From Clostridiales bacterium (GTDB lineage: Bacteria > Bacillota > Clostridia > Peptostreptococcales > Anaerovoracaceae): a DNA stretch of 17,665 nt. The translations under genes and the position numbers were made by a program. Positions within the stretch are counted from its first letter, which is position 1. Each line of letters starts with the position of its first letter. The stretch spans positions 1-17,665 of the forward strand of contig JAAZGD010000022.1 of the NCBI GenBank assembly GCA_012511395.1. The letters are read 5' to 3'. Under the pieces are notes generated by a model. That model ran no database searches. It worked only from the letters and a program-made list of their open reading frames with translations, and was not told the origin of the DNA. Positions 1 through 6,149 of the stretch are shown here, piece by piece.

Positions 1-837
1 GATGTTAGAGAGCTCTTAAGCTACCTTCCGTCAAACAATAAGGAGAAGGTTCCCACCAAGGCTACACAGGATGACCCCAACAGACTTATACCGGAATTTG
101 ATGATATAATTCCTGACAACCCCAATAAGGCTTATGACGTGTATGATGTAATCAGAGGAATCGCAGATGATGGCAAACTCTATGATGTTATGCCTCATTA
201 TGCCAAAAATATAGTAACAAGCTTCATAAGACTTAACGGAGAGACGGTGGGCGTTATTGCAAACCAGCCCAAGGTTGCAGCCGGATGTCTTGATATAAAC
301 GCTTCCGACAAAGCCGCAAGATTTGTCAGAAGATGTGATGCCTTCAATATCCCCTTACTCACCTTTGTGGATGTCCCGGGATTCCTTCCCGGAACTGCCC
401 AGGAGCACGGCGGCATAATCAGGCATGGAGCAAAACTGCTTTATGCTTACAGTGAAGCCACAGTTCCAAAGGTAACCATGATTCTGAGAAAGGCATACGG
501 AGGAGCCTATATAGGAATGTGCTGCAGAGAGCTTGGGGCAGACATGGTTCTGGCATGGCCTTCAGCTCAGATTGCAGTTATGGGAGCATCGGGTGCTGCA
601 AACATCGTGTTTAAGAACGATATTGCTGAAGCTAAGGATCCCATTGCAAAGAGAGATGAAAAGATTCAAGAGTACGAGGAAATGTTTAATAATCCTTACA
701 GAGCCGCAGAAATGGGCTATGTAGATGATATTATAGAACCTCAGACAGCAAGGCAGAGAGCCATTAATGCTTTTGATATGCTGTGCTCGAAGAGACAATC
801 ATTACCGGCTAAAAAACACGGAAATATTCCGCTATAG
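1..837 (+). CDS. mmdA: Methylmalonyl-CoA decarboxylase alpha subunit (carboxyltransferase), 5' partial
   Basis: The reading frame is open from base 1 to a TAG at 835-837, giving the last 278 residues of a protein whose family is usually a little over 500 long; the start lies upstream. A GTG at 139 is internal, because homologous sequence continues upstream of it. This is the C-terminal crotonase-like half of a biotin-dependent carboxyltransferase: FVDVPGFLPGTAQEHGG, then a YGGAYIGM stretch and AVMGASGAANI, which form the acyl-CoA and oxyanion site in this family. The enzyme moves the carboxyl group of an acyl-CoA to carrier biotin. The following OadG-type and biotin-carrier genes point to a sodium-pumping decarboxylase, with methylmalonyl-CoA the likeliest substrate. 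A propionyl-CoA carboxylase beta subunit or a glutaconyl-CoA decarboxylase alpha subunit is possible. The family is clear; the substrate is inferred. Confidence 0.85.
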   Translation, partial: DVRELLSYLPSNNKEKVPTKATQDDPNRLIPEFDDIIPDNPNKAYDVYDVIRGIADDGKLYDVMPHYAKNIVTSFIRLNGETVGVIANQPKVAAGCLDINASDKAARFVRRCDAFNIPLLTFVDVPGFLPGTAQEHGGIIRHGAKLLYAYSEATVPKVTMILRKAYGGAYIGMCCRELGADMVLAWPSAQIAVMGASGAANIVFKNDIAEAKDPIAKRDEKIQEYEEMFNNPYRAAEMGYVDDIIEPQTARQRAINAFDMLCSKRQSLPAKKHGNIPL

Positions 838-846
838 GAGGGGCTC

Positions 847-1260
847 ATGGAAGATTTAACTTTAATGGAAAAATTTGCTGATCCTTCTTATTTTACAGGA
901 CTTGGCTTAGGAGAAAAAATGATAGGTGCAGGTGTTACCACCCTTATGGGTATTGGAATTACCTTCATCGTTCTTATACTTCTTTCTGCCATAATAATTT
1001 TCATGGAAAAGATCTTTTTGAAAATTGACAACAGAAACAAGCCTCAAGCAGAACCTGTAGTGGTGGCAGCAGCTGAGCAGCCTGTTTCTGATGTATCACA
1101 AAATGAGCTTATAGCAGTAGTGACTGCCGCTATAAATGCCTTTGAAGGAAGCAGTGTGTTCAGCAATTTAGTAGTAAGGAAGATAAACAGGACGGCAGGT
1201 CCTGCTGTGGCGTGGAATGTGGCAGGGCAACAAGACCAAATAGACAGCAGGAAGCTGTAG
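847..1260 (+). CDS. mmdD: OadG-type small membrane subunit (delta/gamma) of sodium-pumping decarboxylase
   Basis: This 137-residue protein has one membrane segment at about residues 33-53 (LMGIGITFIVLILLSAIII), a charged linker, and a C-terminal part with NELIAVVTAAINAF at about 86-99, a conserved pattern in OadG/MmdD subunits. In characterised decarboxylases this subunit anchors the carboxyltransferase and biotin carrier to the membrane beta subunit. The ATG at 847 follows an AGGAGGGG site overlapping the mmdA stop, so the two genes are probably translationally coupled, and the biotin-carrier gene follows after 25 bases. The tail after the helical segment (RTAGPAVAWNVAGQQDQ) is divergent but has the family's usual layout. 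Family assignment rests on architecture and position as much as on sequence. Confidence 0.82.
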   Translation: MEDLTLMEKFADPSYFTGLGLGEKMIGAGVTTLMGIGITFIVLILLSAIIIFMEKIFLKIDNRNKPQAEPVVVAAAEQPVSDVSQNELIAVVTAAINAFEGSSVFSNLVVRKINRTAGPAVAWNVAGQQDQIDSRKL

Positions 1261-1285
1261 AAAAAAACATAAGGAGAAAGAAGCA

Positions 1286-1666
1286 ATGAAAAAATACAAC
1301 ATCGTAGTAAATGGAACAACGTATCAGGTTGAAGTGGAAGAGGTAGGAGGCGTTCCTTCTGCACCTAAAGCGGCACCTGCTCCCGCTCCTGCACCTGTTG
1401 CGGCAGCTCCGGCCCCTGCCCCCGCAGCACCGGCAGCACCTGTGGCAGCAGGAGATAAAGCTATCGTTTCACCAATGCCGGGTACTGTGCTTGATGTAAG
1501 AGTGTCGGCAGGGCAGGCTGTAAAGGCAGGAGACATTCTCTTGATTCTGGAAGCTATGAAGATGGAGAACGAGATTCTCGCCCCTCATGACGGAACCATC
1601 GATACTGTATCTGTTACAAAGGGTGCTTCTGTCAACTCGGGAGATCCTTTAGTATCCTATAAATAA
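1286..1666 (+). CDS. mmdC: Biotin carboxyl carrier protein subunit of acyl-CoA decarboxylase
   Basis: This 126-residue protein has three parts: a short N-terminal beta segment (residues 1-23), a flexible proline/alanine linker (about 24-56), and a biotinyl domain (about 57-126). The biotinylation motif EAMKME is intact, with the target lysine at residue 92, and SPMPGTV at 62-68 is also typical. In the decarboxylase complex the biotin arm shuttles carboxyl groups from the carboxyltransferase to the membrane decarboxylase subunit. The ATG at 1286 has an AAGGAG site at 1271-1276. The gene is followed by a hairpin at 1684-1711 rather than by a beta-subunit gene, which differs from operons where mmdB or gcdB comes next. 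No biotin-carboxylase gene is present in the window, which fits a decarboxylase better than a carboxylase. Confidence 0.92.
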   Translation: MKKYNIVVNGTTYQVEVEEVGGVPSAPKAAPAPAPAPVAAAPAPAPAAPAAPVAAGDKAIVSPMPGTVLDVRVSAGQAVKAGDILLILEAMKMENEILAPHDGTIDTVSVTKGASVNSGDPLVSYK

Positions 1667-1683
1667 AAACAATAAAGAAACTT

Positions 1684-1711
1684 GGAAGCACCTGGTCAGC
1701 CGGGTGCTTTC
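1684..1711 (+). terminator. Hairpin after mmdC, probable (imperfect) terminator
   Basis: A 12-pair stem (GGAAGCACCTGG with CCGGGTGCTTTC, including two G-U wobbles) closes on a TCAG loop. It lies 17 bases after the mmdC stop. There is no long U tract; only TTT groups occur in and after the stem, so termination may be partial. It probably marks the end of the mmd transcript before coaX. Confidence 0.55.
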
Positions 1712-1747
1712 AGCCTTTAAAAATGAAAGAGCAAAGGAGGAAATACC

Positions 1748-2533
1748 ATGCTACTGGCATTTGACGTAGGCAATACCCACACAGAGGTAGGTGCCTTTAA
1801 GGAAGGCAGATTGATTCAAAGTTGGCGCATCGAAACCGATAACGGTAAGACAGCAGACGAATTCGGAATGCTTATCCATCAATTTTTTGAATATGACAAT
1901 CTTAACCCTAAAGATGTGGGGGATATAATAATATCTACTGTAGTACCTTCAATGTTATATACTCTGCAACACCTTTCCATGAAGTACTTTAAAAAAAGAG
2001 CCATCGTCATTGAACCGGGAGTTAAAACGGGGCTTAAAATTAAGTACGACAATCCAAAACAAGTAGGAGCAGACAGAATAGTCAATGCCGTTGCCGGCTT
2101 TCACAAGTATGGCGGTCCTTTGATTATTGTGGATTTCGGCACTGCCACCACCTTTTGTGCAATTACAGATAAGGCGGAGTATTTAGGCGGAACCATTGCT
2201 CCGGGAGTGAAAATTGCTTCAGAAGCGCTTTTTGAAAAGACTGCCAAGCTTCCCAAGGTGGAATTGGAGGAACCGGGCCGGGTAATATGTAAAAACACCA
2301 TAAACTCCATGCAGGCGGGCCTTGTTTACGGCCATATGGGAATGGTGGATTTCATAGTTAAAAAGATGAAAAATGAATTTATTGAAATGGGCATTACAGA
2401 AAAGGTGACGGTAATCGCAACGGGAGGAATGGCCACATTAATTGAGAAGGGACTTGACTGCATTGACAGTGTAGACAAGCTTCTGACTTTGGAAGGCCTT
2501 GCCCTGATTTACGAAAGGAACAAAAAAGGTTAA
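1748..2533 (+). CDS. coaX: Type III pantothenate kinase
   Basis: This cytosolic enzyme phosphorylates pantothenate, the first step of coenzyme A synthesis. Its 261 residues match the usual length. Visible family motifs are the N-terminal phosphate-binding FDVGNTHTEVG (residues 5-15), GADRIVNAVAG (107-117) with the catalytic aspartate at 109, DFGTATTFCAI (129-139), and GGTIAPG (147-153). These are CoaX-type ASKHA-fold features and exclude the CoaA and PanK II types. The ATG at 1748 follows a strong AAAGGAGG site at 1734-1741. Its neighbours are CoA-ester-using decarboxylase genes upstream and a flavin-barrel gene and dusB downstream; coaX and dusB are also found in the same general region of many Bacillota genomes. 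No clear promoter is visible in the 81 bases upstream. Confidence 0.96.
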   Translation: MLLAFDVGNTHTEVGAFKEGRLIQSWRIETDNGKTADEFGMLIHQFFEYDNLNPKDVGDIIISTVVPSMLYTLQHLSMKYFKKRAIVIEPGVKTGLKIKYDNPKQVGADRIVNAVAGFHKYGGPLIIVDFGTATTFCAITDKAEYLGGTIAPGVKIASEALFEKTAKLPKVELEEPGRVICKNTINSMQAGLVYGHMGMVDFIVKKMKNEFIEMGITEKVTVIATGGMATLIEKGLDCIDSVDKLLTLEGLALIYERNKKG

Positions 2534-2542
2534 GTAAATATT

Positions 2543-2893
2543 ATGAGAGAGATGATTTTAAAAAAATTGGGAATGGAAAGAGAGGAAAGTATCGCCATTC
2601 TTTCTTCCTGTAAAGAAGGTGTGCTGGCATACTTTGATGAGGATAACACCTTAGCTGAAGAGGCCTGCTCCTATGTTTTCAAAGGAGACACCCTTGAGCT
2701 TCTTAATGAGGACCATCTTTTAAATGAAGGCAAAGCGTCCTTTGCAGTGGTTAAGGAGAACAAAGTAATACCTGAGGATTTTAATGTTTTATATAAAAGC
2801 GTAATTTGTTTCGGAGAAGTTGTTTTAACAGATGATAAAGCTGTTTTTAAGATCCAACATCTGACGGGAAAGAAGGCGGAAGAGCTATTATAA
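2543..2893 (+). CDS. Short NimA-like pyridoxamine-phosphate-oxidase-type split-barrel protein
   Basis: This 116-residue protein has no known specific function. Its middle and C-terminal part (KASFAVVKENKVIPEDF at 64-80, then LYKSVICFGEVVL at 83-95) resembles the segment of NimA-like flavin split-barrel proteins in which a valine-rich strand is followed by a charged turn and Y-(R/K)-SV-hydrophobic-GxA. The N-terminal SSCKEGVLAYFDEDN fits the first strands of that fold. It is shorter than the usual 150 or so residues: the stretch that normally reads YfHsA.xGxK is condensed to LLNEDHLLNEGK, and the C-terminal helices are missing. It may be a degenerate or minimal family member; cofactor binding is uncertain. 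ATG at 2543 was chosen; ATG at 2552 is also possible, and neither has a strong ribosome site. It ends one base before dusB, so the pair is probably coupled. Confidence 0.65.
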   Translation: MREMILKKLGMEREESIAILSSCKEGVLAYFDEDNTLAEEACSYVFKGDTLELLNEDHLLNEGKASFAVVKENKVIPEDFNVLYKSVICFGEVVLTDDKAVFKIQHLTGKKAEELL

Positions 2894-2894
2894 A

Positions 2895-3863
2895 ATGAGA
2901 AATATTGGAGATTTGAAGCTGGAAAATCCTTTTGTTATGGCCCCTATGGCAGGAATAACAGACAGCCCCTTTCGTCTTCTCGCAAGAGAGCAGGGGGCTT
3001 CTCTTACCTTTACGGAGATGATAAGCGCCAAAGGTTGTTACTATAACGATGTTACAACAAAGTCTCTTCTGCATATTAAAGAGGAGGAGGGACCTGTGGG
3101 ACTTCAGCTTTTTGGAAGCGACCCTGAAATAATCAAAATTGTTATAGAGAAGCTGAACCCTTTAAATCACGTTCTTTTAGATATCAATATGGGATGTCCT
3201 GTGCAGAAGGTAGTGAAAAACGGTGAGGGGGCAGCCCTTATGAAGAACAGGGACCTGGCCTATAAGGTGGTTAAAGCTGCTGTGGAGGTAAGTGAAAAAC
3301 CTGTGACTGTGAAGATGCGGCTTGGGTTCGACGAAAGCACAATAAATGTGACGGAGTTTTCTAAAGCCATGGAAGAGGCGGGGGCAAGGGCAATATCAGT
3401 TCATGCCAGAACGAGAGATATGTTTTACGCAGGGAAAGCAGACTGGAGCTATCTAAAAAAGGTGAAGGAAAAAGTTTCAATACCTGTAATGGGTTCCGGG
3501 GACATTTTTTCAAAGGAAGACGCCATTAATATGTTGAAGGAAACAGGGGTGGACTATGTGATGGTGGCCAGAGGAGCTCTGGGGAATCCCTGGATATTCA
3601 GGGAGTGTCTGGCACTTTGGCAGAACATGGAAATTCCGGAATCACCTTCTTTGGATGAGAAAATCACTATGATGACAAGGCATCTTACCTTGCTGAAGGA
3701 GCTGAAGGGAGAGTACAGAGCCATCAGAGAAATGAGAAAACATGGAGGCTGGTATGTAAGAGGTTTTAAGAATGCTTCCTCCATAAAACGCCGTATTAAT
3801 GTCATAACTGATTTTCACGAATTAATGGAATTTTTTGTTGATTTGAAACAAGAATTACAGTGA
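2895..3863 (+). CDS. dusB: tRNA-dihydrouridine synthase (DusB-like)
   Basis: This FMN-dependent enzyme reduces specific uridines in the tRNA D-loop to dihydrouridine using NADPH. Its 322 residues are full length. The TIM-barrel part carries APMAGITDSPFR (16-27), the FMN phosphate-side motif; NMGCPVQKV (98-106) with the catalytic cysteine at 101; KMRLG (140-144); VHARTRDMFYAGKADW (169-184); and ARGALGNPW (225-233). The helical tRNA-binding domain fills the C-terminal quarter (REMRKHGGWYVRG and onward). The ATG at 2895 comes one base after the preceding stop and lacks a good ribosome site, so it probably depends on translation of the flavin-barrel gene. The order coaX-flavin protein-dusB is compact. 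Target position on tRNA cannot be told from sequence. Confidence 0.95.
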   Translation: MRNIGDLKLENPFVMAPMAGITDSPFRLLAREQGASLTFTEMISAKGCYYNDVTTKSLLHIKEEEGPVGLQLFGSDPEIIKIVIEKLNPLNHVLLDINMGCPVQKVVKNGEGAALMKNRDLAYKVVKAAVEVSEKPVTVKMRLGFDESTINVTEFSKAMEEAGARAISVHARTRDMFYAGKADWSYLKKVKEKVSIPVMGSGDIFSKEDAINMLKETGVDYVMVARGALGNPWIFRECLALWQNMEIPESPSLDEKITMMTRHLTLLKELKGEYRAIREMRKHGGWYVRGFKNASSIKRRINVITDFHELMEFFVDLKQELQ

Positions 3864-3869
3864 TAATCC

Positions 3870-3897
3870 TTTACATTTGCACAAAAGTATATATAAT
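3870..3897 (+). promoter_or_regulatory. Sigma-70-type promoter for livJ
   Basis: TTTACA (3870-3875) and TATAAT (3892-3897) are separated by 16 bases, within the 100-base gap between dusB and livJ. The -10 box is a perfect match inside a TATATATAAT run. It predicts a leader of roughly 60 bases before livJ. Confidence 0.72.
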
Positions 3898-3963
3898 GGA
3901 AACTGTAATTTTGTTTGATGTTTAAACTTAAAATGAACAGCTAAAACAAGGAGGAAAGGTAAT

Positions 3964-5130
3964 ATGAAGAAAATTTCTTTACTGCTTATTCTTGCTCTGT
4001 TACTCACAACATTTTTAGTAGGTTGCGGTGGCGGCGGAGAAGAAGGCGATGCTGACAACGTTATTAAAATCGGCGTGTTCGAACCCTTAACAGGTGAAAA
4101 CGGCGGTGGAGGTCAGCAGGAAGTTGATGGCATTATGTATGCTAACTCAGTAAAGCCAACTGTTATGATTGACGGTGTGGAATATAAGGTTGAACTTATT
4201 GTTTCAGACAACCAGTCAGATAAGACTATGGCTGTTACTGCTGCAAACTACTTGATCGATCAGGGCGTTGTAGCAGTTATCGGTTCCTATGGCTCAGGTG
4301 TTTCCATTGCTGCAGGCGAAGTATTTGCTGACGCAAACGTTCCGGCAGTAGGCGCATCCTGCACGAACCCGCAAGTAACAAGTGCCAACGAGTGGTACTT
4401 CAGAGTTTGCTTCCTGGATCCGTTCCAGGGAACAGTAATGGCAAACTATGCTGTACAGAATGGTGCCAAGACAGCTGCTGTTATTACTCAGCTGGGAGAC
4501 GACTATTCTACAGGTCTTGGTAACTTCTTTATGGATGCATTTAAGAAGCTGACCGGCGACGATAATTCCATCGTTGTTAACCAGACATTCCAGCAGAATC
4601 AGGCTGACTTCAATGCTATTCTTCAGAATGTTAGAACAGCAAATCCTGATGTAATATTTGCACCTTCTTCCATAACCACAGCACCTCTTATCATTAAGCA
4701 GGCAAGAGCTCTTGGTATTACAGCCAAGATCATGGGCGGTGACACATGGGAGAATATCACCATAGTTGAAAATGCAGGCGCTGATGCTGAAGGCATTGTG
4801 CTTTCCACATTCTTTGACGCAGGTCTTGCAGATTCAAGCCAGATTGCAAAGGACTTCGTTGAGGGCTTCAGTGCAGCTTACTACACACCTGTTCCTGCCG
4901 TATCTGCTTTAGGCTACGATGCTTACATGGTGTTGCTTGATGCAATCGAAAGAGCAGGAGCAACTGACGGAGATTCCATCAAGGCTGCTCTTAATGAAAC
5001 TGATGATGTTGAAGGTGTTACAGGAAGCGTAACCTTCGATGCTTTGGGAGATGCTCAGAAGAACATGGCTGTTATTAAAACTGTTGAAAACGGCGAGTTC
5101 GTATTCTTACAGGCTGTAACAGTAGAGTAG
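3964..5130 (+). CDS. livJ: Branched-chain amino-acid ABC transporter substrate-binding lipoprotein
   Basis: This 388-residue protein captures the amino acid outside the membrane and delivers it to LivHM. A lipoprotein signal covers residues 1-21 (KK, a leucine-rich core, LVGC), so Cys21 is the lipidated N-terminus. A glycine-rich spacer follows. The rest is a periplasmic-binding-protein type 1 fold of the LivJ/LivK family: IKIGVFEPLTGENG, VIGSYGSG, a SCTNP ligand-loop segment, GDTWEN, and LGYDAYMVL near the end. The ATG at 3964 has an AAGGAGG site at 3948-3954. Its own promoter lies upstream, and a stem-loop follows. It favours GGC/GGT glycine codons more than the permease genes do, which suggests high expression. 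Leucine, isoleucine or valine are the likely ligands, but other hydrophobic amino acids cannot be excluded. Confidence 0.93.
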   Translation: MKKISLLLILALLLTTFLVGCGGGGEEGDADNVIKIGVFEPLTGENGGGGQQEVDGIMYANSVKPTVMIDGVEYKVELIVSDNQSDKTMAVTAANYLIDQGVVAVIGSYGSGVSIAAGEVFADANVPAVGASCTNPQVTSANEWYFRVCFLDPFQGTVMANYAVQNGAKTAAVITQLGDDYSTGLGNFFMDAFKKLTGDDNSIVVNQTFQQNQADFNAILQNVRTANPDVIFAPSSITTAPLIIKQARALGITAKIMGGDTWENITIVENAGADAEGIVLSTFFDAGLADSSQIAKDFVEGFSAAYYTPVPAVSALGYDAYMVLLDAIERAGATDGDSIKAALNETDDVEGVTGSVTFDALGDAQKNMAVIKTVENGEFVFLQAVTVE

Positions 5131-5140
5131 TACTAAAACA

Positions 5141-5157
5141 TTTTGTTATTAACAAAA
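5141..5157 (+). repeat. AT-rich hairpin just after livJ
   Basis: TTTTGTT (5141-5147) and AACAAAA (5151-5157) form a 7-pair stem with an ATT loop, 11 bases after the livJ stop. It is weak on its own but sits directly in front of the strong GC-rich hairpin at 5164. Confidence 0.4.
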
Positions 5158-5163
5158 ATATAT

Positions 5164-5192
5164 GGGCAGGAGGAGGTTTCCTTCTCCTGCCC
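5164..5192 (+). promoter_or_regulatory. Strong intercistronic stem-loop between livJ and livH
   Basis: A 13-pair stem (GGGCAGGAGGAGG with CCTTCTCCTGCCC, one G-U pair) closes on a TTT loop. No U tract follows (the next bases are TAACTATG), so it is not a standard Rho-independent terminator. Its position after a binding-protein gene is where stem-loops protect the upstream mRNA and reduce downstream output in other binding-protein operons. That role here is inferred. Confidence 0.65.
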
Positions 5193-5210
5193 TAACTATG
5201 AAATCAACCG

Positions 5211-5242
5211 GCCTCCAAAGGAAGCTTCCAAGGAGGCTTTGG
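5211..5242 (+). promoter_or_regulatory. Alternative hairpins covering the livH ribosome-binding region
   Basis: GCCTCC (5211-5216) can pair with GGAGGC (5232-5237), enclosing the palindrome GGAAGCTTCC (5219-5228). CCAAAG (5215-5220) can instead pair with CTTTGG (5237-5242). The two pairings overlap and exclude each other. The AGGAGG at 5231-5236 and the GGAG at 5241-5244 are the only ribosome sites for livH, so either fold could limit its translation. Confidence 0.5.
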
Positions 5243-5250
5243 AGTAGATA

Positions 5251-6144
5251 ATGGATCAAGTAACTCTTTTTCAAAACCTTGTAACAGGAGTATCCTTAGG
5301 CTCTGCCTACGCACTGATAGCAATCGGCTACACCATGGTATACGGGATACTCAGACTGATTAACTTTGCCCATGGTGATATTTTTATGATGGCAGGATAC
5401 TTTACGATCTTTGCAGTATCTTCCTTTGGAATGCCTTGGTATATAACGATCCTATTTGTTACGGTGGTGACTGTAATCCTAGGTGTAACTATCGAAAAGG
5501 TGGCGTACAGACCTTTAAGGGAATCACCCAGAATGTCAATCATGATCTCCGCCATCGGCGTATCCTATCTCCTCGTTAACTCGGCCACTTATTTATTTAC
5601 AGGCCTTCCAAGAGCTTTTCCACAATTGGGGTTTCTTCAAAAGGTTTATCACATAGGTGATGTATCTGCTCCCATCGTCACATTTATTACACCTGTAGTA
5701 ACCATAGTGATTTTGTTCGTGCTTCTGTATCTTGTAAATTTCACGAAGATAGGCATGGCAATGAGAGCTGTCTCCAAAGACTTCGAAGCTGCCAGACTTA
5801 TGGGAATAGAAATCAACAAGATAATATCCATCACCTTTGTAATAGGGTGTTCCCTTGCCGCAATCAGCGCAATTCTCTATTTTTCCCCAAGGCCCATGGT
5901 ATTTCCATTCTCTGGATTTATGCCCGGGTTAAAGTGCTTCGTCGCAGCAGTCCTTGGAGGAATAGGAAACATTCCCGGAGCTGTAATAGGCGGATTTATC
6001 ATAGGGCTTGCAGAAACTTTTCTGGTGGGAATCTTCCCTCAGCTGACAGGTTACAGCGACGCCTTTACTTTCGTATTGCTTATAGTAATGCTTCTCTTCA
6101 GGCCTACAGGGCTTCTGGGAGAGAAAATTGCTGAGAAAGTGTGA
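5251..6144 (+). CDS. livH: Branched-chain amino-acid ABC transporter permease LivH
   Basis: One of two permeases that form the membrane channel of the Liv importer. The 297 residues are almost entirely hydrophobic with about eight membrane segments. Family features include GYTMVYGILRLINFAHGDI near residues 26-44, the MAMRAVSKDFEAARLMGI cytoplasmic loop that contacts the ATPases (EAA-like), and VAAVLGGIGNIPGAVIGG near the C-terminus. The ATG at 5251 is set by GGAG at 5241-5244 with a six-base gap; the stronger AGGAGG at 5231 is too far for ideal spacing. It is separated from livJ by 120 bases of hairpins and overlaps the livM start region, consistent with one polycistronic transcript with reduced permease expression. 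Confidence 0.94.
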   Translation: MDQVTLFQNLVTGVSLGSAYALIAIGYTMVYGILRLINFAHGDIFMMAGYFTIFAVSSFGMPWYITILFVTVVTVILGVTIEKVAYRPLRESPRMSIMISAIGVSYLLVNSATYLFTGLPRAFPQLGFLQKVYHIGDVSAPIVTFITPVVTIVILFVLLYLVNFTKIGMAMRAVSKDFEAARLMGIEINKIISITFVIGCSLAAISAILYFSPRPMVFPFSGFMPGLKCFVAAVLGGIGNIPGAVIGGFIIGLAETFLVGIFPQLTGYSDAFTFVLLIVMLLFRPTGLLGEKIAEKV

Positions 6145-6149
6145 TTGTC

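Noticed and set aside
139..837. A GTG at 139 as the true start of the carboxyltransferase
   Set aside because: The frame is open back to base 1 with plausible family sequence before it, and the family is much longer, so the gene is cut by the window edge.
3864..3963. CodY-type operator upstream of livJ
   Set aside because: No stretch resembles the AATTTTCWGAAAATT consensus well enough; AATTTTGTTTGA near 3907 matches only one half.
4908..4922. Identical 15-mer TTTAGGCTACGATGC also at 9824-9838, as a possible repeat element
   Set aside because: It encodes the conserved LGYDA block in the two homologous binding proteins and is explained by their common origin.
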